A stretch of 64,000 nucleotides of DNA from an uncultured Sporosarcina sp. (GTDB taxonomy: Bacteria > Bacillota > Bacilli > Bacillales_A > Planococcaceae), in contig CANSAF010000002.1 of assembly GCA_947644645.1 (NCBI GenBank), forward strand, positions 79,500 through 143,499, given 5' to 3'. The translations under genes were made by a program, and so were the position numbers. The notes under the pieces were generated by a model. It was given only the letters and a program-made list of their open reading frames with translations, was not told where the DNA came from and made no database searches. Shown here one piece after another: positions 17,318 through 27,200 of the stretch (its first letter is position 1; each line of letters starts with the position of its first letter).

Positions 17318-18487
17318 ATGGTGGGGGAAATATTTAGTAATCTATTTTTAGCGATTACATTCTTTTTATTTAATCCACTTTTTTGGATAGCTTTATGTAT
17401 GGCAGTATGTGTCGGGTATTTCCGAGTGAAAAAGGAAAGGAAAAGTTATCGAATTCGCATGTTGCCAGGATTAACGGAGTTAAAAACGATTTTATCGGAG
17501 TCCTGGTTACATGCGCTCATTCTTTCCATTTTAATTTCGGGAATTGGCCTCGTTGTTGATATAGGGTGGTTAGTGTTACTCGCGATTGTTTCGCTAGTTT
17601 TCCTGTTCACCTTCAATTTCAAACTCACTTCGCCAATCTATATGGCGTCGTTGGCGTTTGGAGGGCTGTTTTTAGTTCAGAGGTTCGTCCCTGATTTTAC
17701 TATTTACGGATGGCAAGTGCGTGAAATTGACTTTTTAGGGTCACTCGCAGTAACAGTGGCGATTATTTCCGGATTATTATTAATTGCGGAAGGTCGTTTA
17801 ATTGGTCGATATGGTGCGAAAAATAGTTCAACATATTTAATAGAGACGAAGCGCGGGTTAAAAGCGGGCGTTTTTAAAATGAAGAAATTGTGGATGTTGC
17901 CGATTTTATTTGTCGTGCCGGGAGATATGATTCATGCATATTTACCGTATTGGCCGCAATTTACATTCGATGAACAAGCCTTTACTTTTGTTCCGTTTCC
18001 GTTAATCATTGGCTTTTCTCAAATTGCACGTGCTCAGTTTCCAGAGAAAATATGTCCGAAAATTGGTTATGGAATTGTTTTCACTGGTGTCGTTGTTTGT
18101 GCAGCAGGTGTGGCTGCGTTATGGATGCCGATTTTAAGTATTGCAGCCTTATTAGCGGGGGTACTCGCGCGAATTGCGATTTCGGTTGCGATTTCAATTC
18201 GCGAGCGAAAAGATCATTTTGTGTTAGCACCCCAATCAAAAGGCATTGTTGTGGCAGGTATACTTCCAAACTCACCGGGGGAAAAAATTGGTTTATTACC
18301 GGGTGAATCGATTCGCTCTGTTAATGGGCAAGCTGTTCACAATGAAAAAGAATTATATAGTGCGATTCAAGTAAATGCGGCACATTGCCGTTTACAAATT
18401 ATTGATCGTAACGGGGAAATTCGACTCGTACAACAAGTGGTTTATCGTCATGACCATCATCGACTGGGCATATTGGTCGTGCAGTAA
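17318..18487 (+). CDS. minJ: MinJ-like division-site placement membrane protein with PDZ domain
   Basis: MinJ bridges DivIVA and MinCD in Bacillus, preventing division near poles and recent septa. The 389-residue product has about seven hydrophobic segments over residues 5-290, then a PDZ-like domain (about 300-385, including GIVVAGILPNSPGEKIGLLP). Length, topology and position behind ctpB fit B. subtilis MinJ. The ATG follows GGTGA at seven bases. Confidence 0.88.
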   Translation: MVGEIFSNLFLAITFFLFNPLFWIALCMAVCVGYFRVKKERKSYRIRMLPGLTELKTILSESWLHALILSILISGIGLVVDIGWLVLLAIVSLVFLFTFNFKLTSPIYMASLAFGGLFLVQRFVPDFTIYGWQVREIDFLGSLAVTVAIISGLLLIAEGRLIGRYGAKNSSTYLIETKRGLKAGVFKMKKLWMLPILFVVPGDMIHAYLPYWPQFTFDEQAFTFVPFPLIIGFSQIARAQFPEKICPKIGYGIVFTGVVVCAAGVAALWMPILSIAALLAGVLARIAISVAISIRERKDHFVLAPQSKGIVVAGILPNSPGEKIGLLPGESIRSVNGQAVHNEKELYSAIQVNAAHCRLQIIDRNGEIRLVQQVVYRHDHHRLGILVVQ

Positions 18488-18511
18488 TTCGTTCGATTAG
18501 GAGAATTTTCT

Positions 18512-18775
18512 ATGATAGATTTATTTATTACGAAGTTCATATTGGCGCTATTTGCACCAGCACTACTCGTTGTCTTTTTCACACGTGTGACTTTTCACCA
18601 TATCGTTGGCTTAATTTTAACATTAAGTCTCGTAGCAGCCTCTGTTTATGCAGGCTACACGCATCATTGGGCGCTTTACGTCGTAGATGCATTGTCTTTA
18701 ACAACGGGGTTTTGGTATGCAAAAGGAATGGTAGAAAGAGCAAGGGCAACGGAAAAAGAAGAAGAAGGTTGGTAG
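18512..18775 (+). CDS. csbA: CsbA-like small membrane protein (DUF2198)
   Basis: This 87-residue protein has two or three membrane helices and a charged C-terminal tail. The segment LVVFFTRVTFHHIVGLILTL resembles CsbA of B. subtilis, a SigB-controlled protein of unknown role encoded between minJ and uvrBA. The 3' end is unusual: the last codons form the 5' arm of the terminator. I see no convincing SigB promoter here; it may be read from minJ. Confidence 0.82.
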   Translation: MIDLFITKFILALFAPALLVVFFTRVTFHHIVGLILTLSLVAASVYAGYTHHWALYVVDALSLTTGFWYAKGMVERARATEKEEEGW

Positions 18776-18813
18776 GAAAGTCGAGAACAAGACTTTCTTA
18801 TCAGCTTTTTTTT
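18768..18813 (+). terminator. Terminator overlapping the csbA stop codon
   Basis: The core GAAAGTC / GACTTTC is extended by pairing of GGTTGGTAG (end of csbA) with TTATCAGC, followed by eight T. Confidence 0.82.
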
Positions 18814-18817
18814 GCGT

Positions 18818-18882
18818 GAATTTAGCCATATGTAGCATGAACTCGGGCAGCAGTTATAAGAACTCATCCCCTTCTCCAAAGA
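18818..18882. repeat. Intergenic tandem array with 21-bp period, locus 3 (three units)
   Basis: GAATTT at 18818, GAACTC at 18839 and GAACTC at 18860 are exactly 21 bases apart. It lies between two converging terminators. Confidence 0.7.
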
Positions 18883-18887
18883 CTCTA

Positions 18888-18930
18888 CAAATGCCCGGAA
18901 AGTCATGCACTCAGACTTTCCAGGCAAGCT
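18888..18930 (-). terminator. Terminator after azlD
   Basis: On the minus strand the stem GCCTGGAAAGTC / GACTTTCCGGGC is followed by ATTTGT. It has the GTC-GAC core; the T-run is weak. Confidence 0.7.
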
Positions 18931-18932
18931 CT

Positions 18933-19241
18933 TCAGATAAAAAGACTATAAACTGCTAAAATACCAATTGTTCCAAGGACGACGGTCATGACGCTTCCGC
19001 CTAAAAATGCGATGGCAAAAGATGTAATGAGTCCGATGATGCCGAATAATAGATTGCCTTCTTGTACGAATAAAATTGCCGGGAAAATGAGTGCGCCGAG
19101 TACGGCATAAGGAATATTTCGCAAAACACCGGAGACGATTGGTGGTAACTCTTTACCTTCTAAAAAAACGAGTGGAATCATTCGGGGAATATACGTCGCA
19201 AGTGCCATTCCGAGAAGCATCCACCAATAAGTTGTACCCAT
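18933..19241 (-). CDS. azlD: AzlD-type branched-chain amino acid exporter subunit
   Basis: This 102-residue small membrane protein with three or four helices pairs with AzlC. The pattern YIPRMIPLVFLEGKELPP near the N-terminus is typical of AzlD. Together with AzlC it exports leucine-type or other amino acids or analogues. The start codon shares one base with the azlC stop. Confidence 0.88.
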   Translation of the reverse strand: MGTTYWWMLLGMALATYIPRMIPLVFLEGKELPPIVSGVLRNIPYAVLGALIFPAILFVQEGNLLFGIIGLITSFAIAFLGGSVMTVVLGTIGILAVYSLFI

Positions 19242-19966
19242 TAATTTTCCACTCCTTCAGTCGATTGAATCGTTCGTTTCTGTTCATAATTGACGTAAAC
19301 AATTTCAATTAAAATAGATGCAACAAGCGTTGAGACGAGAATTGCCCAACCTGTTGATAAAATCCCTGTAAAATAAAAAAAGCTTTGAATCGCTGCGGCC
19401 ATTCCTGCAAGGCTGATTACTTTGCGATTGCCTTTCATGGAAGGGACGAGTAAACCGACAAACATTGCGTACAATGCAATGGACATCGCAGCTTGTAAAA
19501 ATAACGGTAAGTTTGCGCCAATAACATGTCCGATTGCTGTGAAAGTCACCCAGCTCGCATAGGCGATAAATGTAACCCCAAAAGCATGTGCAGACGATAT
19601 TTTTTCATTTTTACTCGTCGCAAGGACAGAAAAAGTTTCATCTGTAATTCCAAAAGCATACAGTGCTTTAATGGTTCTTTTTTCGGGCATCATTTTTTCA
19701 TTGAGTGAAGCAGTCATGAGAAAATGTCGGATATTCACGATAAATGTATTGACGACAATCAATACAGGATGCACAGCTGCGCTTATTAAACTCAGTGCGA
19801 TATATTGTGAAGCGCCTGCATAGACGAATAAACTCATTGCAGTTGCCTCGATAATGGAGAGTCCAGCTGTTTTGGCAAGAAGTCCAAATGTTAATGCGAC
19901 AGGAAAATAGCCAATCGCAATACTAAGCCCAGCCTTCAAGCCGTTCGAAAAATCTTTATTTGCCAT
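19241..19966 (-). CDS. azlC: AzlC-type branched-chain amino acid exporter
   Basis: The 241-residue membrane protein has about eight hydrophobic segments and the AzlC N-terminal pattern GYFPVALTFGLLAKTAGLS, with NIRHFLMTASL further on. It forms a two-gene operon with azlD. An AT-rich stretch with minus-strand TATAAT lies upstream (about 20000-20010). Confidence 0.92.
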   Translation of the reverse strand: MANKDFSNGLKAGLSIAIGYFPVALTFGLLAKTAGLSIIEATAMSLFVYAGASQYIALSLISAAVHPVLIVVNTFIVNIRHFLMTASLNEKMMPEKRTIKALYAFGITDETFSVLATSKNEKISSAHAFGVTFIAYASWVTFTAIGHVIGANLPLFLQAAMSIALYAMFVGLLVPSMKGNRKVISLAGMAAAIQSFFYFTGILSTGWAILVSTLVASILIEIVYVNYEQKRTIQSTEGVEN

Positions 19967-20109
19967 ATTGTCACAACTTTCTTATATTATTTTATTCAAT
20001 TATACTATAAAATTCAAAAACTTCATGAATTCTCGATGAAAAACGTGGAAAATCACAAGAATTGGGTATACTTATTGTAGAGACTGGTGTTTTTGGGGAG
20101 GGAAAATCG

Positions 20110-20751
20110 ATGGAAGAATGGCTAAATGTCGACAAAATTATTGAGTTATCCGAACATTATAGAGCACTTGGTCCGTTTATCGGTTTGTTTTTTCCTTTTA
20201 TTGAATCATTTCTACCATTCCTCCCGTTAGTTGTTTTTGTATTTGCGAATGCGGGTGCTTATGGGTTATGGTATGGATTTTTATTGTCCTGGATTGGGAC
20301 ATCACTCGGTTCTTATGCAGTGTTTTTGCTCATTCGAAAGTTTGGACAAGCAAAAATTCTTCGTTCATTAACGAAAAAAAGACGAGTGCAACAATTGATT
20401 CATTGGGTTGAAAAAAATGGTTTCGGTCCATTGTTTTTATTAATTTGCTTTCCGTTTACACCTTCAGCACTTGTGAATTTAGTGGCGGGATTGTCGAATA
20501 TCAAGAAAAAACATTATTTACTGACGTTGCTGGCGGGAAAATTTGTGATGATTTTTACGATTAGTTTTATTGGTTATGATTTAAAAGCATTATTAACGAA
20601 ACCAATTCGAACGACAATCGTAGTATTAATTATCATCTTATTATGGTTTATTGGAAAACGATTGGAATTGCGGTTAACAAAAAAAGTAGAAGCGGAGTTT
20701 AGGGAAGTTGCGCGAGAACGCCAGCAATCTAAAAAAACAGAAACATCATGA
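20110..20751 (+). CDS. TVP38/TMEM64 (SNARE-associated) family membrane protein, YhjE-like
   Basis: This 213-residue protein has about five hydrophobic segments and the family core around FPFIESFLPFLPLVVFVFAN and GFGPLFLLICFPFTPSALVN. Members are related to DedA proteins and may handle lipids; function here is not established. ATG 20110 follows GGGAGGGAA; a longer reading to 20062 lacks support. B. subtilis also has a gene of this family near addB. Confidence 0.82.
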   Translation: MEEWLNVDKIIELSEHYRALGPFIGLFFPFIESFLPFLPLVVFVFANAGAYGLWYGFLLSWIGTSLGSYAVFLLIRKFGQAKILRSLTKKRRVQQLIHWVEKNGFGPLFLLICFPFTPSALVNLVAGLSNIKKKHYLLTLLAGKFVMIFTISFIGYDLKALLTKPIRTTIVVLIIILLWFIGKRLELRLTKKVEAEFREVARERQQSKKTETS

Positions 20752-20775
20752 TTGATAGGTTTGTGCACTTTAGAT

Positions 20776-20784
20776 TGCTATACT
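20776..20784 (+). promoter_or_regulatory. Extended -10 promoter for addBA
   Basis: TGCTATACT lies 27 bases before the addB start. Confidence 0.45.
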
Positions 20785-20810
20785 AAAGAGAGTTTAAGGG
20801 AGGGAATGTA

Positions 20811-23800
20811 TTGACGTTACGTTTTGTCACAGGACGTTCTGGTTCTGGAAAAACACAATTCATTCAAAATGAAATTGTTGAGATGTTGAAACAAGATCCT
20901 TTAGGGACACCAATTATTGCCATTGTTCCAGACCAAATGTCATTTTCGATGGAGCATAGTTTGTCCGTTGACTATGGTTTGGAAGGGATTATTCGCGCGC
21001 AAGTGTTGACGTTTAAACGACTCGCTTGGCGTATTTTACAAGAAACAGGTGGCATTACGAGGAAAGAAGTCGATGGATTTGGTTATCGCATGCTTGTGCG
21101 CAGTGTGCTAGAAGAAAACCAAAGTGATTTTAAAGTGTTTAAGCAAGCGGCGAGTAAAAGAGGGTTTACGGAACAAATTAGTGATTTAATGAAAGAGTTT
21201 AGCCGTTATGCAGTAGATGATACGGCGATGGAGACGATTGTTGAACAATTACAATCATCGAATTCACCGAGAGCTTTGATCGATAAAGCAGATGATTTAA
21301 CTTTATTGTTAACGAAAATTGAAGAGAAATTAGGGACGACTTATGTCGATAGTGAAGGACATTTAGCTTTACTAACGACGCAAATTCAACATGCGGAAAT
21401 GATTAAAGGCGCGCATATTTATATTGATGGTTTTGAAAATTTTACGACGCGTGAATATGACATTATCAAAGAGTTAATGAAATATGGTGCGTATGTAACG
21501 GTTGTGCTTCCGATGGATCAAGGCTCAATGGGGTATGACGCGCATGAACTATTTTCGACACCTGTTCGGACGCATCGAATTTTAAAGGAAATTGCACAAA
21601 TGGAGTCTGTTGAGTTGGAAGGACCGATTCATTTAACGACTAGTAAACGTTTTAAGGTTGATAGTTTAGCGCATTTAGAAGCAGTTTTCGATCAATATCC
21701 AGCGGTGGAAAAAGATGCTGAAGATGCGGTTACATTTATTGAAGCGGCAGATCCGCGTGCTGAAATTCATGCGATTGCGCGCACGATTCGACGGATGACA
21801 ATGGAAGGAAAACGTTACCGAGATATCGCGGTTATGTACCGAGAACCGGAAAAATATGATGCGCTATTTGAAACAATTTTTACGCATTATGATATTCCGG
21901 TATTTATTAGCCGAAAAAAACCGATGTTACATCATCCGTTAATTGAGTTTTCGCGTTCTGTTTTAGAAGCTGTTACGGCGGGCTGGCAGTTTGAAGCTGT
22001 GTTTCGAGCGGTGAAAACGGATTTGTTTTTCCCACATCAAGAAGAAAAAACACTTTGGCGTGAACGAGCAGACCGTTTAGAAAATTATTGTTTAGCGCGC
22101 GGGATTTACAATACGCGTTGGTTTGATGAAAAAAGATGGCGCGTGCAGCGTTATCGGGGACTAGACAATTATAAAACGGTGCAAACCGATGCGGAGTTGG
22201 CACAGGAACAAGAACTTCATTTAATAAGAGATCTCGTTCGAACGCCGCTTCAAGAACTGGCTGAAAGTTTGAAGCAGGCGAAAAATGGACGAGAGATTGC
22301 GACGAGTTTATTTAATTTCATGGAAAAGCTTCATGTTTACGATAAAATCATTGATTTACGCGCAGAAGAAGAGCGTGCGGGTCGTTTATTAAAAGCGACG
22401 GAGCATGAACAAGCATGGAATGAATGGATTCGCGTATTAGACCAATTCGTTTTAATGTTTGGTGAAAAAGAGATGAGTTTAACCGAAGCGGTGAAAATTT
22501 TAGATGAAGGATTCGATTCTTTAGAGTTTACAAGAATTCCACCATCTATCGATCAAGTGACCGTGTCGACAATTGAACTATCAAACTTGATGAATACTGA
22601 TATTGTTTTTGTATTGGGTGTCAGTGAAGGCGTTTTGCCGCAAAGAATTGACAATGAAGGCATTTTATCGGATGCAGACCGAGAATGGTTTACGACAATT
22701 GGATTTGAACTTGCGCCGACTTCAAAAATGAAGCTAATGGATGAATCGTATATGGCTTATCGTGCGTTTACTTCGGCGCGCGAAAAATTATTTATTTCTT
22801 ATCCGATTGCTGATGAAGAAGGAAAAACTTTATTACCTTCGATGTATATCGCAAGAATCAACCAGATTTTAACAAACTGTCAAGTCATTCAAGCAGTATT
22901 AGATCCAGCGGAATTGCCAGAAGTTGGGCATCGTCTTGAATATATTAGTCATCCGCGTGCAACTTTACCATTTGCAGCGATGAAATTGAAAGAAATTGCG
23001 AAAGGTGAGGAAGTTCGACCAGAATGGCAGGCGGCACTTGCTTATTACCAAAACCATCCATTATGGCAATCCATTATGGCGCAAATTAAACGTCCGTCAA
23101 TTGAAGGGAATCGAACGGAACGACTAACTCCAGAATTAACAGCGGGTTTATACGGGGAGTCTTTTGTGACGAGTGTGTCGCGAATTGAATCGTATTATAG
23201 TTGTCCTTTCCAGCATTTTGCGAATTTCGGTTTGAAGTTAGATGAGCGATCGGAATATACGCTAGAAGCACCTGATATTGGGGATTTATTCCACGCGGCT
23301 TTAAAATGGGTGTCTGATGAAGTGAAAAGAATTGGCAAGTCTTGGGATGAATTAACAAAAGAAGAATGTTGGGCAATCGCAAGGCAAGCCGTTGAAGAGT
23401 TAACGCCGTATTTCTTCAATCGAATTTTACTATCGACGAGCCGTTATCGATATATTCAAAGAAAACTTGTGCAAATTATTCAAAGAACGATGCATTCAAT
23501 GAGTACACAAGCGCGTGTTTCATCGTTTAAGCCTGTTGCGATTGAGGCTGGATTTGGGCCAGGAGAAAGTTTGCCGTCTTTAGAAATTCCATTAAAAAAT
23601 GGTAAGCCACTTCAAATTCAAGGGCGGATTGACCGCGTTGACGCGACAGAAATTGATGGGAAAAAATATTTACGCGTTGTAGATTATAAATCTTCTGCGA
23701 GAGATTTACAGTTGGCAGAAGTGTATTATGGCTTATCGCTTCAAATGTTGACGTATTTAGATGTAGCGCTTGAATATTCGGAGGAATTATTAGGGTACGA

Positions 23801-24299
23801 TGCGGATCCTGCAGGAATTTTATATATGCATATTCATAATCCGATGATTCGAACGGGTGAGTCGTTGACACAAGCGTTAATTGAAGATGAAATTATTAAA
23901 TCATATAAAATGCGTGGTTATTTACTAGATCGACCGAATGTTATTGAAGAAATGGACCGAGAAATTGGCAGTTCATCAAAAGTGATTCCAGCGGCATTTA
24001 AAAAGGATGGCTCTTTTACAAAAGCGTCGAAAGTACTCGCAACGGAAGATTTACAAGTGCTTCGTCAATATGTAAAAACGCGTCATCAAAAAGCGGGAAA
24101 TGCCATGTTAGTGGGCGATACACGTGTTTATCCGTATAAATTAAAAGATAAAATGCCTTGCGAATATTGTGCGTATCGCTCGGTTTGTCAGTTCGATCAA
24201 ACAGATCCGAACCAACAGTACAGGCAGTATGAGTCATTGGACGCTGAAACGTCTTTAGAAAAAATGCGCGAGGAGGTAGCGGCAGATGGATATTCCTAA
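20811..24299 (+). CDS. addB: AddAB helicase-nuclease subunit AddB
   Basis: AddB is the structural and Chi-recognising subunit of the AddAB complex, which resects double-strand breaks and loads RecA. The 1162-residue product has a Walker-A-like GRSGSGKT at the N-terminus, a UvrD-like but degenerate helicase core, and a C-terminal RecB-type nuclease with GRIDRVD and VVDYKSS. Four cysteines for the iron-sulfur cluster are visible: one in YYSCPFQHF and three in PCEYCAYRSVC. The TTG at 20811 lies seven bases behind GGGAGG. The gene overlaps addA by 14 bases. Confidence 0.97.
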   Translation: MTLRFVTGRSGSGKTQFIQNEIVEMLKQDPLGTPIIAIVPDQMSFSMEHSLSVDYGLEGIIRAQVLTFKRLAWRILQETGGITRKEVDGFGYRMLVRSVLEENQSDFKVFKQAASKRGFTEQISDLMKEFSRYAVDDTAMETIVEQLQSSNSPRALIDKADDLTLLLTKIEEKLGTTYVDSEGHLALLTTQIQHAEMIKGAHIYIDGFENFTTREYDIIKELMKYGAYVTVVLPMDQGSMGYDAHELFSTPVRTHRILKEIAQMESVELEGPIHLTTSKRFKVDSLAHLEAVFDQYPAVEKDAEDAVTFIEAADPRAEIHAIARTIRRMTMEGKRYRDIAVMYREPEKYDALFETIFTHYDIPVFISRKKPMLHHPLIEFSRSVLEAVTAGWQFEAVFRAVKTDLFFPHQEEKTLWRERADRLENYCLARGIYNTRWFDEKRWRVQRYRGLDNYKTVQTDAELAQEQELHLIRDLVRTPLQELAESLKQAKNGREIATSLFNFMEKLHVYDKIIDLRAEEERAGRLLKATEHEQAWNEWIRVLDQFVLMFGEKEMSLTEAVKILDEGFDSLEFTRIPPSIDQVTVSTIELSNLMNTDIVFVLGVSEGVLPQRIDNEGILSDADREWFTTIGFELAPTSKMKLMDESYMAYRAFTSAREKLFISYPIADEEGKTLLPSMYIARINQILTNCQVIQAVLDPAELPEVGHRLEYISHPRATLPFAAMKLKEIAKGEEVRPEWQAALAYYQNHPLWQSIMAQIKRPSIEGNRTERLTPELTAGLYGESFVTSVSRIESYYSCPFQHFANFGLKLDERSEYTLEAPDIGDLFHAALKWVSDEVKRIGKSWDELTKEECWAIARQAVEELTPYFFNRILLSTSRYRYIQRKLVQIIQRTMHSMSTQARVSSFKPVAIEAGFGPGESLPSLEIPLKNGKPLQIQGRIDRVDATEIDGKKYLRVVDYKSSARDLQLAEVYYGLSLQMLTYLDVALEYSEELLGYDADPAGILYMHIHNPMIRTGESLTQALIEDEIIKSYKMRGYLLDRPNVIEEMDREIGSSSKVIPAAFKKDGSFTKASKVLATEDLQVLRQYVKTRHQKAGNAMLVGDTRVYPYKLKDKMPCEYCAYRSVCQFDQTDPNQQYRQYESLDAETSLEKMREEVAADGYS

Positions 24300-27200
24300 G
24301 AAACCGAGTGATGTGACGTTTACAGATGATCAGTGGAAAGCGATTTGGGCATCGGGGCAAGATATGCTTGTATCCGCCGCAGCTGGTTCTGGGAAAACGA
24401 AAGTGCTCATTACGAGAATGATTGAAAAAGTGTTAGATGAAAAGAATCCGATTGATGTCGATGAATTGCTCGTTGTTACATTTACCAATGCGGCAGCAGC
24501 TGAAATGCGACAACGTATGGGAGAGGCATTAGAGGAAGAAATTACGAAAAATCCAGCGGCAGTTCATTTAAGAAAACAATTAAACTTATTAAATAAAGCA
24601 CAAATTTCTACGCTGCATTCATTTTGTCAAAATGTCGTTCGCCAATATGCTTATTTATTGGAAATTGACCCGGGTTTTAGAGTGGCGGATAGTTCAGAGG
24701 CGGCGCTATTGCGTGATGATGCGCTTGGAACGATTTTAGAGTATGCCTATAGCCTTGACCGACCGGAAGAAACATACCGATTAGCAGATAGTTTTACAAC
24801 AGACCGAGATGATCAATTAATTGAAACGTTAATTAGCCGTTTATATGACTATTCACGTGTTCATCCAAGGCCAGGTGAATGGCTCAATCAAGTGCCTTTG
24901 CAGTATGATTTGACGGGGATTACAACAATTGATGAATTAAGTTTCAGTGAACCTTTAAAAAAGTCGATTCAATATTCATTGGAAGAAGCGGCGGCGCTTA
25001 TTAAAGAAATGCGCCGAATTGCGATGATGCCAGATGGTCCGGAGCCACTGATTCCAACGGCGGAAGCTGATTTACAGTGGATTGAAGAAGCGCTTCGTCG
25101 TGTGACGTCGGAATCATGGGAAGAAACATATGCATTTTTTGACACATTAAAATGGGTGCGTGCAGGTTCGATTAAAAAAGATTCTTGCGATGAATTGCTT
25201 GCAAAACGTGCAAAATCAATTCGTGATGATGTGAAGAAAATTGTGACGAAAGTAAAAGAAGAATATTTTTTACGAAAACCTGAAAAGTTATTGGAAGAAA
25301 TTGCGTTAATGGAGCCTTCCATGCATACATTAGTGGAACTTGTGCATGCATTTGGGAAAGAATATGAACGATTGAAAATTGACCGCGGCATCGTAGATTT
25401 TTCAGATTTAGAACATTATGCTTTACAAATTTTATCAGTAGAAGAAAATGGTGTACTTGTACCATCAGAAATCGCCGTACATTACCAAGAAAAATTTGTT
25501 GAAGTGCTCGTTGACGAGTATCAAGATGTAAACTTTTTACAAGAGTCGATTATTAATCTTGTCAAAAGAGGCAAAGAACATGATGGCAACTTGTTTATGG
25601 TTGGTGATGTGAAGCAAAGTATATATGGTTTTCGACTGGCAGAACCGAATTTGTTTTTACAGAAATATGATCGTTTTACGTCTGATGTCAGCGATGCAGG
25701 CTTAAAAATTGATTTGAATGCAAATTTTAGAAGTCGACAAGAAGTGCTTGATGCGACGAATTTTATTTTCACACAAGTGATGGGGACGCGTGTGGGCGGC
25801 ATTGACTATGATGATGCAGCCGCTTTAAAATACGGTGCGCGTTATATGGAAAAAGAAATGCCCGCAACACTTGCTGTTCTTTATGAGGAAACTGAAGATG
25901 ACAAGAGTCAATTGGAAGAAGAAATGACGGGACAAAGTTTAAAAAGTTCACAAGCAGAAGCGCATTATATGATTCGTGATATTAAACGATTAATGGACAG
26001 TGGGGCGGAAGTGACGGATGCTTTTACGGATAAACGCCGTCCGCTAGAATACCGAGATATCGTTATTTTAATGCGTTCGATGACGTGGTCGAGTGAGATT
26101 GTTGAAGAGTTTAAGCAGCATGGTATTCCTATTTACGCGGAATTGTCAAAAGGATATTTTGAAGCGCTTGAAGTGATGATTATGTTAAACACGCTTCGCG
26201 TAATCGATAATCCGTATCAAGATATTCCACTCGCTTCAGTGCTTCGTTCGCCATTTATCGGCTTAACAGAAAATGAACTCGCAAAAATTCGTTTAAGCGC
26301 GAAAGGTGAATCTTTCTATGAAGCATTAAAACGTTTTGTTGCAACAGGTGGATCAGGCGTTGAGCCGAAAACGCAAGCGAAATTGCAAAAGTTTTTCACG
26401 CAGTTCCATGAATGGCGCGATTTAGCACGCCACGGATCACTTGCCGATTTAATTTGGAAAGTGTATACAGACACGTATTATTATGAAATGGTCGGTGCCA
26501 TGCCGAACGGGAAGCAACGTCAAGCAAATTTACGTGCGCTTCATGACCGGGCGATGGATTATGAAAAAACATCGTTTCGTGGTTTATTCCGCTTTTTACG
26601 ATTTATTGACCGAATGAAAAAGCGCGGGGATGATTTCGGAGAGGCGAAAGCATTGACAGAGCAGGAAGATGTCGTTCGTTTAATGACGATTCACTCTTCA
26701 AAAGGATTGGAATTTCCGTATGTGTTTGTAGCGGGAATGGGACGTCAGTTCAATAAAATGGATTTGAAAGAAGCGTATTTATTTGACCAACATTTCGGTC
26801 TTGCAGTGAAGGCAATTGACCCGGATAACCGGATTACGTATACTTCTTTACCATTTTTGGCGGTGAAAGAAAAGAAAGAGATGGAAATGCGCGCAGAAGA
26901 AATGCGTATTTTATATGTTGCGATGACAAGGGCGAAAGAATCTTTAACATTAATTGCTTCAGTGAAAGATATTGAAAGAGAAATGACGAAATGGCAAGAC
27001 GCGCAGCTTATTGGACCGACGTTAATGTTGCCGGAATATACACGTTCACGCGCCAATTCTTATATGGATTGGATTGGTCCAGCAATTGCAAGACATATTG
27101 CGTATGAGAAATTTGGTTTGATTGATGAAGGGCGTTTTATGACGAGTCCATCGAAATGGGATCTGCAAATTTTACCATTTGAAGCCGTTGAAACAACTGA

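Noticed and set aside
18440-18471. SigB promoter for csbA inside minJ
   Set aside because: GTTTAT and GGGCAT are 20 bases apart, too far for SigB.
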